Below, piece after piece: positions 27,696 to 36,205 of a stretch of DNA of 64,000 bases. Numbering within the stretch: position 1 is the stretch's first letter; each line of letters starts with the position of its first letter. A program made the position numbers and the translations under genes. The stretch comes from Lachnospiraceae bacterium (GTDB lineage: Bacteria; Bacillota; Clostridia; Lachnospirales; Lachnospiraceae). The stretch lies in assembly GCA_022647575.1 (NCBI GenBank), contig JALCKY010000001.1:1-64000 (forward strand), in the 5' to 3' direction. The notes under the pieces were generated by a model. It worked only from the letters and a program-made list of their open reading frames with translations. It searched no databases and was not told the origin of the DNA.

Positions 27696-27968
27696 GCAAT
27701 GACAGGGAACAGTAGATGCATGCCGGAGCGCAGAGAGCTGCCGTACGGTGTAAGGCAGCGGAAAGCATTCATTGAACTCGCCCTCGAGCTTCTGCCTGAA
27801 AATTCCAGTAGGTGCAGACGGCATCCCGCCGTTACAGGGAAGGATATAAGATCTTTGATCCGTATCCGACAAGCGCACGGATTTTCCGTGAAGTAGAGTG
27901 GTACCGCGCAGGACATCTGTCCTTCGTCTCTTACAGATAACGTGTAGGATAGACGGAGGGCTTTTTTA
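27696..27968 (+). promoter_or_regulatory. Leucine T-box leader (tRNA-sensing riboswitch)
   Basis: The T-box core AGTAGAGTGGTACCGCG lies at 27892-27908. Stem I carries AGTAGATG on its 5' side, the AG-bulge AGAGAGC, an apical GGTGTAAGG, and a specifier region TTGAACTCG. By position after GAA the specifier codon is CTC (Leu, read by tRNA with anticodon GAG). The terminator is CCTTCGTCT (27921-27929) with AGACGGAGG (27951-27959) and a T run. Uncharged tRNA-Leu would stabilise the antiterminator and allow leuA to be made. This leader and the tandem repeats fill the gap between the MATE gene and leuA. Confidence 0.92.
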
Positions 27969-28052
27969 TTTTCACAGGTCTTCCGCACAGACGGAAAATT
28001 TTTCCGTACAGGGCACACGCGGGAAATGGACCCGCAGGAAAGGAGATTCATC

Positions 28053-29706
28053 ATGTTCGATTATACCAAATACAAACGGCAGTATTTCATGCCGCCCGAA
28101 GTCTGCCTGGACTGGGCTAAAAAGGATCATGTGGAGAAGGCACCGATCTGGTGCAGCGTTGATTTAAGGGACGGGAACCAGGCGCTCGTGATTCCGATGA
28201 ATCTTGAGCAGAAAGTCATGTTCTTCCAGCTGCTCTGCGAAATCGGCTTCAAGGAAATTGAAATCGGTTTTCCTGCGGCTTCGGAAACGGAGTTTGAACT
28301 CTGCCGCACGCTGATTGAAAGGAACCTGATACCGGACGACGTCACGATACAGGTCCTTACGCAGGCCCGCGAGCATATCATCCGGAAGACCTTTGAAGCA
28401 ATCAAGGGTGCAAAGCATGCAATCGTGCATGTCTACAACTCGACTTCATTTGCCCAGAGACAGCAGGTCTTCAGGAAATCAAAAGAAGACATCAAAAAGA
28501 TTGCCATCGACGGTGCGGAACTTCTGAAGGAACTGGCAGCCACGGCCGGTCAGGATCTCCGCTTTGAATACAGTCCGGAAAGCTTTACGGGGACGGAACC
28601 GGAATTCGCACTCGAGGTCGTCAATGCAGTGCTCGACGTCTGGCAGCCGACGGAAGACCATAAACCGATCATCAATCTTCCCGTCACGGTGGAACTGGCT
28701 GAGCCGCATGTCTTTGCCCAGCAGATCGAATACATGTGCAAGCATATGAAATACCGCAGCAATGTCATCGTCTCGCTGCATCCGCACAATGACCGCGGTT
28801 CAGGCGTGGCGGATACCGAGTTGGGCCTTTTGGCCGGTGCCGACCGCGTGGAAGGGACGCTGTTCGGAAACGGAGAGCGGACCGGCAACGTCGACGTGGT
28901 GACGCTTGCCATGAACCTGTATGCCCAGGGCGTGGATCCGAAACTGGATTTCTCGAACATGCCGGCTGTCTGCGAACGATATGAAGAATATACCGGCATG
29001 CAGATCGGTGAGCGTTCTCCCTATGCCGGGGCGCTGGTCTTTGCCGCTTTCCTCCGGTTCCCACCAGGATGCCATCGCCAAGGGAATGAAATGGATCGAT
29101 GAAAAGGATCCGAATCACTGGACCGTTCCGTATCTTCCCATCAATCCGCAGGATGTCGGCAGGAATTATGACTCCGATGTCATCCGCATCAACAGCCAGT
29201 CCGGCAAAGGCGGTGTCGGCTATATCCTTGAAACGAAATTCGGCCTGATGCTTCCGAAGAAAATGAAAGAAGCAATGGGCTATGCCGCAAAGGATGTTTC
29301 TGACCGCAAGCATGCGGAGCTGTCTCCGGATGAAATCTTTGAAATCTTCAAGGAGAATTTCGAAGATCTTTCCGAACCGATCGATGTCCGTGCCGTTCAT
29401 TTCGAACAGAAGGACGGCATCACGGCCCGCGTGACTTCTGCCAACGACGGGAAAGAGGTTACGACAGTCGCCGTAGGCAACGGACGTCTCGACGCGGTCA
29501 GCAATGCGCTGAAGAAAGAGTACGGTCTGGACTACGAACTGGACACCTATACCGAGCATGCTCTGGAGAAGAGTTCTTCTTCACGCGCGATTGCCTATGT
29601 AGGCCTGAAATGGCCGGACGGAAAGATGACCTGGGGCGCCGGACTCGATCCGGATATCATCCGTGCCTCCATCGATGCTCTGGTCACCGCCGTAAACAAT
29701 CGCTGA
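28053..29706 (+). pseudogene. leuA: 2-isopropylmalate synthase (long form), one frameshift
   Basis: First committed step of leucine synthesis: acetyl-CoA plus 2-ketoisovalerate. The start is ATG 28053 with AAAGGAG. The N-terminal barrel has [14 protein letters not shown], the metal-binding [20 protein letters not shown], and [13 protein letters not shown]. At 29051-29052 one extra C breaks the frame; removing it gives [20 protein letters not shown], the conserved SGSHQDA region. The second frame then carries the rest of the catalytic part and the LeuA regulatory dimer domain (LDVRAVHFEQKDG-like, SSRAIAYVGLKW) that senses leucine. The joined length of about 550 residues fits the long LeuA type. 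Controlled by the T-box upstream. Confidence 0.92.
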
Positions 29707-29750
29707 CCGGAAAAACAGATTCCTCCTTCCGTCTCAGCTGCAGCTTTTAT

Positions 29751-29758
29751 GTTATAAT
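29751..29758 (+). promoter_or_regulatory. Extended -10 promoter for thrC
   Basis: TGTTATAAT, an extended -10, lies 37 bases upstream of the thrC ATG. I see no clear -35 box. Confidence 0.45.
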
Positions 29759-29794
29759 GAATCCCGATAAACCGAAGAAAGGATTTCACAGATT

Positions 29795-31285
29795 ATGGAA
29801 GTAAGATATAAGAGTACACGCAGTGAAATGGAGCCGGTTTCGGCTTCTCAGGCAATTCTCCGCGGTCTTGCGGAAGACGGAGGGCTGTTCGTGCCGGATC
29901 GTATTCCGAAGATTGACAAGTCCTATACGGAACTGTCCCGGATGTCCTATCAGGAACTTGCTTATGAGATCATGAGCAAATTCTTATCGGACTATACGGA
30001 AGAAGAACTGAAGGACTGCATTGCCAAAGCCTATGATTCAAAATTCGATACGAAGGAAATCGCACCTCTCGTAAAAAAAGAAGGTGCCTATTATCTGGAA
30101 CTCTATCACGGCGCCACGATTGCGTTCAAGGACATGGCTCTTTCCATCCTGCCTCATCTGATGACGGCAGCGGCAAAGAAAAACCGCATCACAAAGGAAA
30201 TCGTCATTCTGACGGCAACCTCCGGAGATACCGGCAAGGCTGCCATGGCTGGTTTTGCAGATGTCCCGGGAACAAAAATCATCGTCTTTTATCCGAAGGA
30301 CGGGGTCTCGAATATCCAGGAAAAGCAGATGGTCACGCAGCGCGGTGAAAATACTTACGTCGTTGCCATAAAGGGCAATTTCGACGATGCGCAGAACCGC
30401 GTCAAGGCCATGTTCAATGACAGGGAACTCGGGGAAAAGCTTTCCGAAGCCGGCTATCAGTTCTCGTCTGCAAATTCCATCAACATCGGTCGTCTGGTTC
30501 CGCAGATCGTCTATTATGTACACGCCTATGTCTCCCTGATGAGAGCCGGAGAAATCCGGGAAGGCGATCTCATCAACATCACGGTGCCGACCGGCAATTT
30601 CGGAAACATCCTGGCTGCCTACTATGCAAAATGCATGGGGCTTCCGGTCAGGACTCTGATCTGTGCCTCAAATGAGAACAAGGTGCTTTTCGATTTCTTC
30701 CAGTCCGGTGACTATGACCGCAACAGGAAGTTCATCCTGACCAGCTCGCCTTCCATGGATATCCTGATTTCCAGCAATCTGGAACGTCTGATCTACCGCC
30801 TGTGCGGAAATGACCCGGTACGGAACCAGGAATTCATGAAGGAACTTGTCAAAGACGGACATTACAGCATCACGCCGGAAATGAGAAAGGAACTGTCTTC
30901 CTTCCGCGGCGGCTTTGCAACCGAAGAAGAGAATTTTGCGGGAATCCGCAGTCTTTTCAAAAATACCGAATATGTCATCGATACACATACCGGCATCGCG
31001 AATGCGGTTTACCGCCGCTATGCCAGGGAGACAGGGGATACAACCCCGACAGTCATTGCTTCCACGGCAAGTCCGTATAAATTCACCAGGGCTGTCATGG
31101 GTGCCATTGCCCCGGACATCAAGGTCAGCGATGACTTTGCCCTGATCGATGAGTTTTCCAGACTGACCTCTCTCAAAGAACCGGCTGCCATTTCAGACAT
31201 CCGTAGGGCGCCGGTGCGTCATCATACGGTTGTTGAAAAAGACGGCATGGAAAATGCCGTGAAAAAGATTCTTGGAATTCAGTAA
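29795..31285 (+). CDS. thrC: Threonine synthase
   Basis: PLP enzyme that converts O-phosphohomoserine to threonine. It is 496 residues, the long class. The N-terminal motif YKSTRSEMEPVSASQAIL and SEDGGLFVP-like LAEDGGLFVP are diagnostic; the PLP lysine is Lys112 in HGATIAFKDMALSILP. The cofactor-phosphate loop is TATSGDTGKAAMAGF, and TVPTGNFGNILAAYYA is complete. AGAAAGGA precedes the ATG. Homoserine kinase and homoserine dehydrogenase are not in the window; asd at 12187 feeds the same branch. Confidence 0.96.
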   Translation: MEVRYKSTRSEMEPVSASQAILRGLAEDGGLFVPDRIPKIDKSYTELSRMSYQELAYEIMSKFLSDYTEEELKDCIAKAYDSKFDTKEIAPLVKKEGAYYLELYHGATIAFKDMALSILPHLMTAAAKKNRITKEIVILTATSGDTGKAAMAGFADVPGTKIIVFYPKDGVSNIQEKQMVTQRGENTYVVAIKGNFDDAQNRVKAMFNDRELGEKLSEAGYQFSSANSINIGRLVPQIVYYVHAYVSLMRAGEIREGDLINITVPTGNFGNILAAYYAKCMGLPVRTLICASNENKVLFDFFQSGDYDRNRKFILTSSPSMDILISSNLERLIYRLCGNDPVRNQEFMKELVKDGHYSITPEMRKELSSFRGGFATEEENFAGIRSLFKNTEYVIDTHTGIANAVYRRYARETGDTTPTVIASTASPYKFTRAVMGAIAPDIKVSDDFALIDEFSRLTSLKEPAAISDIRRAPVRHHTVVEKDGMENAVKKILGIQ

Positions 31286-31308
31286 TTTCCAGAAAGGGTT
31301 CCTGAAAA

Positions 31309-32703
31309 ATGGAATGGAGCAAACTGCTTTCCGAAAGCCGCAGCGGTGATTACGGAAAGAACCCGAAAAAGAATAATGACCTTCGGAGCGAATTCGAGAA
31401 GGACTATCACCGCATCATCGGCAGTGCTTCCTTCCGGCGTCTTCAGGACAAGACCCAGGTATTTCCCCTGGACAAATCAGACTTTATCCGGACGCGTCTC
31501 ACGCACAGCCTGGAGGTTTCTTCCTTCGGCCGTTCGCTGGGCGAGAATATTTCCGCCTCGATCCTCACGGACCGGCTGGATCCGGAATTCACACTGGAGA
31601 CCAAGGCGAATATCTGCGAAATACTGCAGTGCGCCGGCCTGATCCATGATATCGGCAACCCGCCCTTCGGCCATTTCGGAGAAGAGGCCATCCGTGAATG
31701 GTTCGTGAGGAATCTTCCGAGGCTGACCGTCGGCGGACGCAAGGTCATGTCGATCCTGAATCCGCAGGAAGCCGCGGACCTGATGCATTTCGAGGGAAAC
31801 GCGCAGGCGCTCCGGCTTGTCAGCAAGCTTCATTTCCTGGTCAATGAAAACGGAATGAACCTGACGTATGCGCTTCTTTCGACCATCATGAAATATCCGG
31901 TGTCTTCGCTTGAAATCGACCGGGAATCCGGCGATGTGAAGAACCGTAAAATGGGCTATTTCGAAGCGGAGAAGGATCTTTTTCAGGACATTCAGGAAGC
32001 GGTCGGAACGGACGGCTTCCGAAATCCGCTGACCTTCCTTCTGGAAGCAGCCGACGACATTGCCTATTCGACAGCCGATGTGGAAGATGCCTTCAAGAAA
32101 GGATTCTTTGATTACGGAACCTTCCTTGCCGAACTGAAGAAAAGAAGGATGGACGAATCCTGCATCGGAAAGCTGACGGAGCTGTATGACAGGGGCGTAC
32201 GGATGAAGGTCAGCAATCCGCAGGAATACGCCATCATGAATTTCCTCGTGCGCATGCAGGGACTGATGCTGCGCGCCGCCGCGGACGGTTTTATTTCGCA
32301 TTACCGGACCATCATGAAGGGCGGCTATCCGCACGAGCTTTTCTACCATACGGCCGGCGAAAAGATCTTCCAGGTGCTGACCGGAATCGCTTACGACTAT
32401 GCCTTTACGTCCAGTTCCATTTACCGGACGGAAATTGCGGCGAACAACATCGTGACCTATCTGCTGAACAAGCTGGTGCCGGCTATTCTGGTGTACGACG
32501 GGGAAAATGCCCCCGGACTGATGGAAGAGAAATTTATTTCCCTCATTTCGGAGAACTATAAACAGGTCTACCGGATTTCCTCGAAAGGAAAGGCGGAAGG
32601 AGAAAAACTGTATCTGCGGCTGCTGCTGGTGACCGATTCGCTGAGCGGAATGACAGATTCCTATGCGAGAGACCTTTACCGGGACCTGAACGGTTTGACG
32701 TAA
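31309..32703 (+). CDS. dgt: dNTP triphosphohydrolase (Dgt-like)
   Basis: HD-domain enzyme that splits dGTP or other dNTPs into deoxynucleoside and triphosphate. It is 464 residues. The metal site is visible: the first His in RLTHSLEVSSFGRSLG, the HD pair in AGLIHDIGNPPFGHFGE and a later Asp in AADDIAYSTADVEDA. The N-terminal sequence SFRRLQDKTQVFPL is also typical. AGAAAGGG lies before the ATG, 24 bases after thrC. The 6S RNA promoter overlaps its stop codon. Dgt sets nucleotide pools and can limit phage replication, but nothing here marks it as a defence gene. Confidence 0.92.
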   Translation: MEWSKLLSESRSGDYGKNPKKNNDLRSEFEKDYHRIIGSASFRRLQDKTQVFPLDKSDFIRTRLTHSLEVSSFGRSLGENISASILTDRLDPEFTLETKANICEILQCAGLIHDIGNPPFGHFGEEAIREWFVRNLPRLTVGGRKVMSILNPQEAADLMHFEGNAQALRLVSKLHFLVNENGMNLTYALLSTIMKYPVSSLEIDRESGDVKNRKMGYFEAEKDLFQDIQEAVGTDGFRNPLTFLLEAADDIAYSTADVEDAFKKGFFDYGTFLAELKKRRMDESCIGKLTELYDRGVRMKVSNPQEYAIMNFLVRMQGLMLRAAADGFISHYRTIMKGGYPHELFYHTAGEKIFQVLTGIAYDYAFTSSSIYRTEIAANNIVTYLLNKLVPAILVYDGENAPGLMEEKFISLISENYKQVYRISSKGKAEGEKLYLRLLLVTDSLSGMTDSYARDLYRDLNGLT

Positions 32704-32723
32704 AGAAGCAAAACGATTATAAT
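32694..32723 (+). promoter_or_regulatory. Promoter for 6S RNA
   Basis: TTGACG (32694-32699) inside the end of dgt, an 18-base spacer, TATAAT (32718-32723). The RNA closing stem begins 8 bases later. Confidence 0.7.
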
Positions 32724-32729
32724 ATACAA

Positions 32730-32912
32730 AGCTCCTGGGATGTACGATCCCCTATTTTTTCCTGAACCTACAAAGATTAATAAGGGCTTCCAAGAGCGCT
32801 GTTCTCAATGTCAGGCCTCAAATGCAACCGGTGGAAGGCAGCGAAACGGCTGAGGTCGCCCACCTGGCTTAGCTAGGCGTCAGTATCATTAGGAACGGCA
32901 TTCCGGGAGTTA
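32730..32912 (+). ncRNA. ssrS: 6S RNA
   Basis: An RNA of about 183 bases bounded by a closing stem: CTCCTGGGATG (32733-32743) pairs with CATTCCGGGAG (32899-32909). Firmicutes 6S landmarks are present: CCTGAACCTACA, ATTAATAAGGG, and GCCCACCTGG before a CTTAGCTAGGCG hairpin on the 3' side. The closing helix and large open centre mimic a melted promoter, which sequesters the housekeeping polymerase in stationary phase. It has its own promoter and terminator and no reading frame. The exact ends are inferred from the stem. Confidence 0.85.
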
Positions 32913-32918
32913 GTAAAG

Positions 32919-32951
32919 AAGAGGGCCATTCGGCGATGGCTCTTTTTTTTA
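32919..32951 (+). terminator. Terminator of 6S RNA
   Basis: AGAGGGCCAT pairs with ATGGCTCT (two bases bulged) around TCGGCG, followed by eight Ts. It also lies just ahead of the galM ribosome site. Confidence 0.8.
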
Positions 32952-32967
32952 AGATTGGGAGGTCAAG

Positions 32968-34026
32968 ATGTCAGTCACGAAAGAAGTCTTCGGAACTGCA
33001 AAAGACGGCAGGACCGTAACCGCCTATTCAATCAAAAATGAGGACGGCTCCATGATCCGTCTCATTGATTACGGCGCCATCCTGCAGAGCGTTCTCGTAC
33101 CGGACAAAGACGGAAAAATGCGAGACGCTGCACTTGGCTATGACACTGTGGAACCGTATGAAACGAACCCGTGCTACTTCGGTGCAACAATCGGAAGAAA
33201 CGGCAACCGCATCAGCGGAGCTGCCTTTTCAATCAACGGAAAACAGTACCGCATGACACCGAATGAGAACGGCTGCAACAATCTTCACAGCGGACCGGAC
33301 GGATTCGAGAAACGCATCTGGTCAGCGGAAACGGGAACGGACAGCGTCCGCTTTACGCTTCACAGCAAGGACGGAGACCAGGGTTTCCCAGGCGAAGCGG
33401 ATTTTGCGGTCACCTATTCCTTTACGGAAGATCATGTCATCCGCATCCATTACGAAGGCACCTGCGATCAGGATACCGTCATGAATCTCACGAATCATTC
33501 CTACTGGAACCTGAACGGAGAAGGCAACGGCCTGATCAATGATCACGGACTGAAAATCAATGCCTCTGCTTTTACAGCCGTCGACGCAAAGTCAATTCCC
33601 ACCGGCAGCATTGTCCCGGTCGAAGGGACTCCGTTTGATTTCCGGGAAATGAAGAAGATCGGACGCGACGCCGGTCAGAGCTGTGAGCAGCTGAAGAATA
33701 CGGGAGGCTATGACCACAATTTCGTTCTGGATCATCAGCACGAAGGCCTGCGCTCAGCAGCCTGTGCCCAGTCGGATGAGAGCGGCATCAGCCTCGAAGT
33801 CCTGACGGACCAGCCGGGCCTTCAGTTTTATGCCGGGAACTTCATCAGCGGACCAAAAGGAAAACAGGGACACGAATATGCCGTGCATTCAGGCTTTGCA
33901 CTGGAGTCGCAGCATTATCCGGATTCTGTCAATCAGCCGGATTTCGAGAAGCCGATTGTCAGGGCAGGGGAGAAGTACGATACGGTAACCTGCTATGTTT
34001 TCAGGAGTGCGCTCCATATCGGATGA
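32968..34026 (+). CDS. galM: Aldose 1-epimerase (galactose mutarotase)
   Basis: Interconverts alpha and beta anomers of hexoses. It is 352 residues, normal for GalM. The family landmarks are IDYGAILQSVLVPDK, FGATIGRNGNRI, the catalytic-His region LTNHSYWNLNG, GGYDHNFVLD and QFYAGNFI with a late catalytic Glu in FALESQHYPDSVNQ. GGGAGG precedes the ATG. No other galactose gene is near. It is 4 bases from the next gene, a membrane protein, so they may be co-transcribed. Confidence 0.95.
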   Translation: MSVTKEVFGTAKDGRTVTAYSIKNEDGSMIRLIDYGAILQSVLVPDKDGKMRDAALGYDTVEPYETNPCYFGATIGRNGNRISGAAFSINGKQYRMTPNENGCNNLHSGPDGFEKRIWSAETGTDSVRFTLHSKDGDQGFPGEADFAVTYSFTEDHVIRIHYEGTCDQDTVMNLTNHSYWNLNGEGNGLINDHGLKINASAFTAVDAKSIPTGSIVPVEGTPFDFREMKKIGRDAGQSCEQLKNTGGYDHNFVLDHQHEGLRSAACAQSDESGISLEVLTDQPGLQFYAGNFISGPKGKQGHEYAVHSGFALESQHYPDSVNQPDFEKPIVRAGEKYDTVTCYVFRSALHIG

Positions 34027-34029
34027 TCG

Positions 34030-35097
34030 ATGTTTAAGAAGATTATCGGAGGCGTCAAGGCTTTCGGAAGCAGGATGATGGAAGACCACATGGGCGCGTA
34101 CTCGGCAACCTGCGCCTATTTTCTGATGCTTTCCTTCATTCCCTTCATCATGATCATGCTGGCGGTGATCCGGCTGACGCCGATCGACCAGACGGCTGTC
34201 ATGAACGCAATGATCACGATCGTGCCGGCAGGCCTGAAGGATTACGTTTCGACCATCATCAATGAAGTCTATACGAAATCGTATGCCATCGTGCCGATTT
34301 CCGTCATCATTCTGGTATGGTCCGCATCGAAATTCTTCCATGCCCTGACGAACGGACTCAACGTGATCAGCCGCGTCAAGGAAACAAGAAACTGGTTCTA
34401 TATCCGGTTCCGGTCGATGATCCTGGTGCTGCTTCTGATGGTCGGCATCTTCCTGATCACGATGATGGTCGTTTTCGGACACAATATTCAGAAGGCGCTC
34501 ATCGCAGCCGCGCCGGCCGTCAATGCCGTGCTGGAATTCTTCATGCCGTTCCGGAGCCTGATCGGCTATGTGCTGCTGATTCTGGCGTTCGTGCTGGCCT
34601 ACAAGTTCCTGCCGAACCGGAAATACACCTTCCGTTCGCAGCTGCCGGGTGCACTGATTGTTGCCACTGTATGGATGATGTTCGCGTATTTCCTGACGCT
34701 GTATTATTCGGTCGACAAAAACTTCGCGACCATTTACGGCAACCTGACCGGTGTTGTTCTGGCAATGATCTGGCTGTATTTCTGCATGTATTTCGTGCTG
34801 GTCGGAGCAGAACTCAACCGGGTGATCTTTGAGGACCCGGAAGGAAATGTCATCGTCAGCACGATACAGGATGTGAAAGAAGCAAGCGCCATCCGCAAGG
34901 AGGCCCTGCAGGCGGAAATTGAACGCCAGAAGATCGAGGCAACGGGAGAGATTCCGAAGGCCGGCGATCCGAAGCGTGAAAATAAGGCAAATAACGGCAG
35001 CCTGACGATCCATGAGGATTCTGTCATTGACCTCGATCTGGTTCGGAAAGGCGTCGAAGAACATAAGGAAAAGCTTCGGGAGGAAGAAAATGAGTGA
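34030..35097 (+). CDS. YihY/BrkB-family membrane protein
   Basis: A 355-residue inner-membrane protein with six hydrophobic helices in the first 275 residues (SATCAYFLMLSFIPFIMIML, then FYIRFRSMILVLLLMVGIFL). LYYSVDKNFATIYGNLTGVV is the conserved family loop. The last 80 residues are charged and probably cytoplasmic. The family was once called ribonuclease BN, which is now considered wrong; the role is unknown, possibly transport. It overlaps pheS by 8 bases, so it is likely transcribed with the pheST genes. Confidence 0.88.
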   Translation: MFKKIIGGVKAFGSRMMEDHMGAYSATCAYFLMLSFIPFIMIMLAVIRLTPIDQTAVMNAMITIVPAGLKDYVSTIINEVYTKSYAIVPISVIILVWSASKFFHALTNGLNVISRVKETRNWFYIRFRSMILVLLLMVGIFLITMMVVFGHNIQKALIAAAPAVNAVLEFFMPFRSLIGYVLLILAFVLAYKFLPNRKYTFRSQLPGALIVATVWMMFAYFLTLYYSVDKNFATIYGNLTGVVLAMIWLYFCMYFVLVGAELNRVIFEDPEGNVIVSTIQDVKEASAIRKEALQAEIERQKIEATGEIPKAGDPKRENKANNGSLTIHEDSVIDLDLVRKGVEEHKEKLREEENE

Positions 35098-36118
35098 GAT
35101 ACAGGACAGGGTAAAAGAGATACTCGAAAGCGCCCAGAAGAGAATCGAGGAAGCAGATGCACCGGATAAACTGAACGATGTGCGGGTTGCATTTCTCGGA
35201 AAAAAAGGCGAACTGACCGCCGTGCTGAAAATGATGAAAGATGTTTCAGCCGATGAGCGCCCGAAGGTCGGCAAATGGGTGAATGATGCCCGTGAAACCA
35301 TCGAAGGGAAGCTGGAGGAGTGCCGGACGAAGATTGAGGCCGAACATCTGGAAGCCCAGATGAAAGCGGAAGCCATCGACGTGACGCTGCCTTCGAAAAT
35401 GCTGGAAATCGGACACAGCCATCCGTGCACGATTGCCCTCCGCGAAGTGGAGGACGTCTTCATCGGCATGGGCTATGAAGTCATTGAAGGCCCGGAAATC
35501 GAGTACGATGAGTACAACTTCACGAAGCTGAATATTCCGCCGAACCATCCGGCAAAGGATGAACAGGATACCTTCTATATTACAAAGGATATCCTTCTGC
35601 GCACGCAGACATCGCCCGTCCAGGCCCGCGTCATGGAAAAAGGGAAGCTCCCGATCCGCATGATTGCCCCGGGACGCGTTTTCCGTTCGGATGAAGTCGA
35701 CGCAACGCATTCTCCGTCTTTCCATCAGATCGAAGGACTGGTCATCGACAAGAAGATCACGTTCGCAGACCTGAAGGGGACATTGGATGTTTTCGCAAAG
35801 AAGATCTTCGGACCTGATACGAAGACGAAATTCCGTCCGCATCATTTCCCGTTTACGGAACCGTCCGCGGAAATGGATGTCAGCTGCTTCAAGTGCGGCG
35901 GCAAGGGCTGCCGCTTCTGCAAGGGAGAAGGCTGGATTGAGATTCTCGGATGCGGCATGGTGCATCCGCACGTCCTCGAAATGTGCGGCATCGATCCGGA
36001 TGAATATACCGGCTTTGCCTTCGGAGTAGGGCTGGAGCGCATCGCCCTGCTGAAATATGAAATCGATGACATGCGTCTTCTTTATGAAAATGATGCACGC
36101 TTCCTGAAGCAGTTCTGA
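35090..36118 (+). CDS. pheS: Phenylalanyl-tRNA synthetase alpha subunit
   Basis: Catalytic subunit of the alpha2-beta2 enzyme that charges tRNA-Phe. It is 342 residues from ATG 35090, preceded by GGGAGGAAG inside the end of the previous gene. It has the N-terminal coiled-coil, then class II motif 2 (GRVFRSDEVDATHSPSFHQIE) and motif 3 (GFAFGVGLERIALLKYEID), with Phe-pocket sequence FPFTEPSAEMDVSC. CFKCGGKGCRFCKGEGW adds a small Cys-rich insert. I see no T-box ahead of it. pheT begins 87 bases on. Confidence 0.97.
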   Translation: MSEIQDRVKEILESAQKRIEEADAPDKLNDVRVAFLGKKGELTAVLKMMKDVSADERPKVGKWVNDARETIEGKLEECRTKIEAEHLEAQMKAEAIDVTLPSKMLEIGHSHPCTIALREVEDVFIGMGYEVIEGPEIEYDEYNFTKLNIPPNHPAKDEQDTFYITKDILLRTQTSPVQARVMEKGKLPIRMIAPGRVFRSDEVDATHSPSFHQIEGLVIDKKITFADLKGTLDVFAKKIFGPDTKTKFRPHHFPFTEPSAEMDVSCFKCGGKGCRFCKGEGWIEILGCGMVHPHVLEMCGIDPDEYTGFAFGVGLERIALLKYEIDDMRLLYENDARFLKQF

Positions 36119-36205
36119 TCAGCGAAAGTTCGGAGACAGGAGAATGCAGGCCGGCAGAACGGCCGGGGAGCGTTCTCAGAAGAAAGAGAGACGGGAGATT
36201 CCAAA

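Noticed and set aside
31309-32703. dgt as part of a phage-defence island
   Set aside because: Neighbours are ordinary metabolism and no other defence gene is present.
36119-36205. A riboswitch or terminator between pheS and pheT
   Set aside because: It contains only a short GGCCGG hairpin without a T run or T-box motif.
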